DNA of 64,000 bases, taken from assembly GCF_000499845.2 (NCBI RefSeq), contig NC_023757.2, forward strand, positions 8,780,447 to 8,844,446, read 5' to 3'. Every line of letters starts with the position of its first letter. Within the stretch, counting starts at the first letter, position 1. This stretch comes from Phaseolus vulgaris (Eukaryota > Streptophyta > Magnoliopsida > Fabales > Fabaceae). The position numbers were made by a program, and so were the translations under genes. The notes under the pieces were generated by a model. The model was given only the letters and a program-made list of their open reading frames with translations. It made no database searches and was not told the origin of the DNA. This document shows, one piece after another, positions 59,118-64,000 of the stretch.

Positions 59118-61869
59118 AAAATAGCAACATTGACTGAAATTTATAACTGAAAGAAAAATATGTTTTAAAGGATATAAAAGTATAATAAATTTTCATAATA
59201 AGATAAAATATAAAAAATATATTTGAGAATTTAATAAATTTATAATTTTGTAATTTTAATAAAGTTTGATTAATAATAAAGCTTTCATTTAAGAGTTTTG
59301 TAAAGATTTTTGCGCTTTCCGTTTTTATTTTCTTTAATTAACTTTACTTTGTTTTACAGCTCCTTTGATTGTGAAAGTTGTGCACACTTTTTCCTCTTTC
59401 AAACACCTAAATCTATTTGTTTGAACAAATTGTCCGTGAGCGTTAGTAATTGACGAGATCTGCTCATATACTATTTTCTTTTTCTGATTTTTTAAATTAA
59501 AATAAAGTTAATTGATTTACATAATTGATAAAAAAATTACAAAATGAATATGATATTCTGTTAATTAATATAAAAGTGAAAAAATGAATGATATATGAAG
59601 ATATCAGTAAATATTAAATAAAAGTTGTTTATACATATCGCGTCCAAGGATAAGATATTTAAGTGGTGCTGTCATTGGAAACCGTTGATGTGTTAATCAT
59701 ACACGATAAATATGGTGATGCGAGGTGTGTATCTTTGATACATGAATCATTCCAGAATCTAGAAAAAGCAAATTTTAGAATTACCAAAATGGGTTAGTTA
59801 CGTGAATCAAACTACGAAAATGATACTGTCTGTACACGTGATCTGATGCGATGGATAAAAATAATAATAATAATAAAATCATCTATACCTATATATAAAT
59901 AGATTTTTTTAATTATAATTTTTTTTTATTAATATTTTTTTTTATTTAATTATTTTTTTATTTTTAATTAATAAAGTAGTTATTAATTTTTTAGATTTAA
60001 ATAAAATAATTATAAAAAATATTGATAAAATAGTTACACTAAACAATTTTTTTAAATTTAAATAAAATAATTAGAAAAACAGTTAATAAATAGTTATTAA
60101 ACAATTTTTTAAATTTAAATAAAATAATTATAGAGTAGTTGATAGAGGGTCATAGATAAAACAATTTTTTTTTTAATTTCAAGAAAAAAATCAGTAAATT
60201 ATCTATTTTATAATATTTAATTTATTATTAAATTATGTTATTATCATAAATTTATAATTAATTTATATATATATATATATGTAATAATTATAAAAATAAA
60301 AAAAATACGAATGTACATATGTAAGAACGCCATATAATTACAATAAAATATAGAAAACACGAAGATTATTTTATAAATTTCACAGTGTAATAATAAATTT
60401 AATGTTATAAAAATAGTTATTAGTAAATATGTATTTCTATACTCGTTTAAATATATAATTGTAAATAACAATATAAATAATTTTATATTCACATAAACAT
60501 TGTATCATTTTAATTTATAAAAAATGTTGTGTTTCAAAAAAAAATTACCCTTATCACTATACTTTATTTGAATATAACTTTCATTTATACAATTTTTAAT
60601 AAGAGATAGTAATATTAAATTTTTTTAAATTAACTGGTGTAACTTTTAGTAATTTTTCATATGGTTTTAACTTTTAGTAATTTTTTATATTAACTTTTAA
60701 AATTAATTTTATATGATTTTATAAGGTCAAATTTATTTAAGAGTGAATTTTTCTCGTTCAATTTACAGTCTTCTCTGCTTCTAAGTGTTATAGTCCTTTG
60801 TCTTCCACTTTGGATTATAATAACACATTATAACCATTTTTCTTCAAAAACTATTGGGTTATAAAACTTTATCAAAAAGTTAATTTTTTCTAACCTATTT
60901 AATAATCAACAAGTTAATAAGTTAATGATTAATAAGTTAATGATCATTGAAATATTTATAAATAATAATATATAATTTCTTTTTATTATTGTAAATTTGA
61001 GCTTCCACATCAATTAATTTACGTTGAACCATAAAATAATTAATGAAAAATATGTAGTGACATTTTTATAATTAAATCTATCTTGTTTACGTCAGACCAC
61101 TTACAAGATTCGATTTAAATTTTGAATTTTATATTTGATTTAAGGTGGTTCGATGTAAAAAGCTTTTAAAATCATGTGTCTCTTCTTCTCCCTGACTTTC
61201 TCTCTCGCGAATAGTGATTTTCATTGCGATTTTCATTTTCTCTCTGGCAGCGATTGTGATGACTTCGTGGAGAATTCATTGGTGACCCAAACAATGGTTC
61301 TATTGGTTTCTTACAACTGGTTTTTTGTATTGGTCATTCATGTTTAATTGGGTTGAGTTCTCGTTCTCCATTAATGTTAGCAATCTAAACCTAAAGAATT
61401 ATTATACTTGATATTTGGTTTAGATTTGTATATTTGAGTTAGTTTTGATCAATTTTGGTTAGAATGGTGGGAACTTGAAAATTATATTTTAGATAGTCAA
61501 AGTTTAATGTATGAAACTTGTTAGGAATTTGATTTTGACTAGAAAATTATTAATTGAAAGTTTCTAGTATTTTTAAATATTTTTCAATTAAAATTTTGTG
61601 AAATAACTTACTAACTTGAAAATTTTGTTTTAGATAGTGGAAATTTAACATTTGAGACTTATTAAGAACTTGATCTTGCTAGAAATGACTTACTTGAAAA
61701 TTATGTTTTAGGTAGTTGAAGTTTAACATTTGAAACTTGTTAAAAATGTGATATTGATTATCAAATAATTAATTAATATTTTATAGTGTTTTTAAATATT
61801 TGTCGCATTAAATCTTTATTTTTATAGTTTTTTTAATTATTTTGTAAAATGACTTAATAAGATTGCTAT
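59118..61869. other. AT-rich spacer
   Basis: Very AT-rich to about 61100, with (TA)n at 60263-60281. From 61140 a pyrimidine-rich leader-like patch (cttcttctccctgactttct) and intron-like DNA precede the transposase pseudogene. Repeated phrases such as tagt(t/g)gaa(g/a)tttaacat(t/g)tga(a/g)actt recur at 61495, 61635 and 61715. Confidence 0.5.
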
Positions 61870-63175
61870 TTTTTAGGATTATGCTGGACTCTAAATCTGG
61901 AAGTGGAAATGGGACTAGGGAGATCTATGACCCAATTAAGTCAGGTCACTGTGGGATGGATTGATAAGGAGAGGTTGTAGGTGGACATGGATTCTCTTTC
62001 GGGTAAGTCGTTAGTTTCAAATCTTGTTGGGTTTAAGAACTATTAGGGACTGATAATTTGACAACATGTATCTATTGTCATTCCATCATGGCATGAGGTT
62101 GAAGAGACATAGAAAAACCTCGTGTGGCAGGATATTGAAGTATGACACCATTTTATGTTAACACATTATTATTTAATTTTGTTATTATCTGATTCTTAAT
62201 TGATTAATGTTTTATATGCTTTTTCTTACAACAAAAATATGACATTCCAAACACGGATGATGGATTTCCTATGAGCTTTTCTTGGATGTTTGTGGAAGAT
62301 GGTGCAGAAGCTTAATGGAAGAGATGAACAAGGTCCTCCTAAGAGGTGTGGTGACCTTGAAGGTGCATGAAGAGTGTGGAAATGGGGAGGTTCGACCAGC
62401 CCCTTTGAAGGTGCTGAAATGAAGATTAAAACCTAGAAGCTAGGCAAGGAGTAATGTATGACACTAAATTGGCAGCATAACAATACTCTATTCAATCTTT
62501 AAAATACAAGGTGTAGGCTCCTCCTTTTATAGGCTAAGGAAGACCATAATGCAACCCTAATGCTAATCAAAATGAAATGCAAATTTACATCACATGGAGC
62601 ACATGGCCATGTGGAGAATCCTTATAGAAAGTGACCAAATCTTTAGCAAATCTAGGTCAAGTCTCATGGAATCAAGTTTATGCTATTTACACCACAACTA
62701 ATACTAAGCTATCCTTAATGGGCCTTCATGTAGCATATACAAGTTGTTTTCTCTCCCATCCATAGCTTGGCCCAAGTCTCACATCCGTAGCTTGGTCATG
62801 GACCTAGTAATAGGTCCTAGACACTCTACCCTTCCTTCTAGACGCTCTCCCTTTAGACGCTCTCCACCTTGTGCTAGACGCTCTTCACTTTGGCCTAGAC
62901 GCTCATTCCTTTGGCCTAGACGCTCTTGGTTTGGCTTTGGATGCTCATGTCTTGGCTCTTGTCTTTTTATATGAGGTTGTGCTTGGCCCTCTTCCATCAA
63001 CGGAGGTGATCAGAAGGAAAGTCTTATCAATCATTGCCACTAGAGGGACTACAAGACTTTTTTGACACGTGAGTATGTGTTTGAAAAGCATAAAGATGAC
63101 AGTTCCTGTGTCAAGTACCAAATAACTGAGGAGGACTAAAGGCATATTTATGTTTGGTTGTGTCTTGGCAGGTTA
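61870..63175 (+). pseudogene. CACTA-associated transposase (Ptta/En/Spm, Transposase_24-like), split by solo LTR
   Basis: Plus strand. One exon-like piece ends near 62139 with HEVEET, a stop, KNLVWQDIE. After an intron (62140 to about 62241) the next exon begins KYDIPNTD and is cut at 62257 by the solo LTR. It resumes at 63005 with a frame reading RKVLSIIATRGT..LLTREYVFEKHKDD..CVKYQITEED and a stop. This order (VWxDI..YDIP..REYVF..KYxISEEDW) is the Transposase_24 domain found with CACTA elements. Several stops are present and no CACTA ends were found nearby. Confidence 0.6.
62258..62999 (-). mobile_element. Solo LTR related to element E
   Basis: 742 bp starting tgatggatttcc and ending cttccatca, flanked by the perfect duplication acgga (62253-62257; 63000-63004). 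It shares landmarks with element E's LTR (gatggtgc(g/a)gaa, accttgaaggtgcat, ggttcg(g/a)ccagcccc, aatgggcct(c/t)catgta) but is clearly diverged. A tctagacgctc-type repeat occurs six to seven times at 62818-62945. No internal region remains, the usual outcome of LTR-LTR recombination. Confidence 0.88.
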
Positions 63176-63298
63176 GTATTTTACAATTTTTATACTTATA
63201 AAAATTTTACTTACAATTTGTGGTTGTCTCATATTTTTATTTACATTGCAGGAAAAAAGAATACCACCCAAGAGCGACATAAGCTAAATGATTCCTCT
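63176..63298. other. Short spacer / transposase intron
   Basis: Intron-like sequence (..attgcag at 63245-63251) followed by about 45 bp of possible exon (gaaaaaagaataccacccaa) that ends at the next LTR. Confidence 0.35.
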
Positions 63299-64000
63299 TG
63301 ATAAGTGACAAATTTTAGTAATATTTCATATTAAAATATAGTCACTTATGGATATTAATTGATAAAATAAGTATAAAATAACCCATAATTTATGAAATTA
63401 TAGCTTTTTACATATTTTGTGATTTTAACTTAAATAAGAACGATTTATTTCCAAATTTGTGTTAATTTTAGGATTCTAGGGAAGAATGGAGATAACTGGG
63501 CAAAAGAAGAATATACAAAGCTAAAAAAGGAAAGTTGGAATGCATCAACATCACCAAAGCTGCCCCAAACTCGCAAAAAGCCAAGATACCACCAGTGGAT
63601 CTCGGTCAAGCAAGCTCATTCTCGCTTGAACGATATTGCTCTAGTAGCGTTGGGCCTTTTTATGTTTTACTTGCCCAAGCGAGCCCATTAGCGCCCAAGC
63701 GAGAAGTCACTTAAGCCCAAGCGAGAAGCCACTTAAGCCCAAGCAAATTAGGTTAAATAGGGGGGCTTGAGGCACAACCCTAGTGTGCAAGATTGAAAGG
63801 GAAAGACCATTGAATGACTTGTAACCCAATTGGGAGTATAGGTGGTGTGTGAAACATTAGAGGAGGCAGTCGTCAAGGAGAAACATCTTGGATCTTATTT
63901 TCATGCTTTCCTTGCGTGTAATACTCATCATGAGTGGCTAATTCTACCTTTTGGGATTGAGAGTAATATGTTCAAACTCTTATGTATTGAGGTGATATCT
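63299..64000 (+). mobile_element. LTR, right side cut by window end
   Basis: Begins tgataagtgacaaatttta, is less AT-rich from 63470 on, and carries a TATA-like ttaaatagg at 63753-63761 followed by a leader-like region. A 24-bp unit (cccaagcgagaagtcactta) is repeated at 63688-63742. Sense is probably plus. The composition is typical of long legume gypsy LTRs, but with one end only this is a probable call. Confidence 0.5.

Noticed and set aside
62744..63000. Arg/Ser-rich repeat ORFs (RRSFLWPRRS-like)
   Set aside because: They translate the tctagacgctc repeats of the solo LTR.

Overview
The window is plant nuclear DNA: A+T-rich, with intron-split genes (GT..AG introns) and a dense load of LTR retrotransposons, MITEs and simple repeats. 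The two intact host genes are dicot-type: a CRK2-like receptor kinase and an NRT2.5-like nitrate transporter. The retroelement families and the TRIM-type LTR look legume-like, so a phaseoloid legume is my best guess. That assignment rests on recognition of families, not on a search.

Layout. 1-2299: 5' end (gag, PBS, LTR) of a Ty3/gypsy element leaving the window on the left. 3739-7259 (-): complete seven-exon cysteine-rich receptor-like kinase. 7808-11494: old LTR element A (5-bp TSD, PPT) whose only visible coding remnant is antisense. 12731-15764 (-): Ty1/copia element B lacking RT/RNase H. 17957-18317: 5'-truncated LINE with 13-bp TSD. 18821-19503: CACTA-like non-autonomous element with a GC-rich core. 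22257-22390: TRIM-like LTR plus primer site. 23967-26365 (-): two-exon NRT2.5-type high-affinity nitrate transporter. 28108-28600: 249-bp tandem duplication. 31886-36822 (-): very young gypsy element C, inserted in a small ORF. 37729-38101: palindromic MITE. 38700-46127 (-): plant-mobile-domain (PMD) pseudogene split by gypsy element E (39346-45047). 46849-47223 and 51693-52076: two members of one MULE-type MITE family. 49735-51224: nested Tourist-like fold-back cluster. 53807-59112 (-): young gypsy element D. 61870-63175 (+): CACTA-associated transposase pseudogene split by a solo LTR (62258-62999). 63299-64000: start of another LTR.

Elements C and D are the most informative part. Both have nearly identical LTRs and perfect 5-bp target duplications, so both moved recently. 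Yet each has lost protease and reverse transcriptase through a different internal deletion while keeping gag and integrase. Between pol and the 3' LTR each carries a minisatellite array and an antisense coding remnant with a shared C-terminal motif. Element A also has an antisense coding region, with its own antisense TATA box. D's LTR appears to have grown by 110 bp through use of a duplicated polypurine tract. These elements would need reverse transcriptase supplied in trans.

The two host genes show no functional link: one is a plasma-membrane receptor kinase, the other a plasma-membrane nitrate importer. Everything else is mobile DNA, its debris, or AT-rich spacer in which I see no gene.
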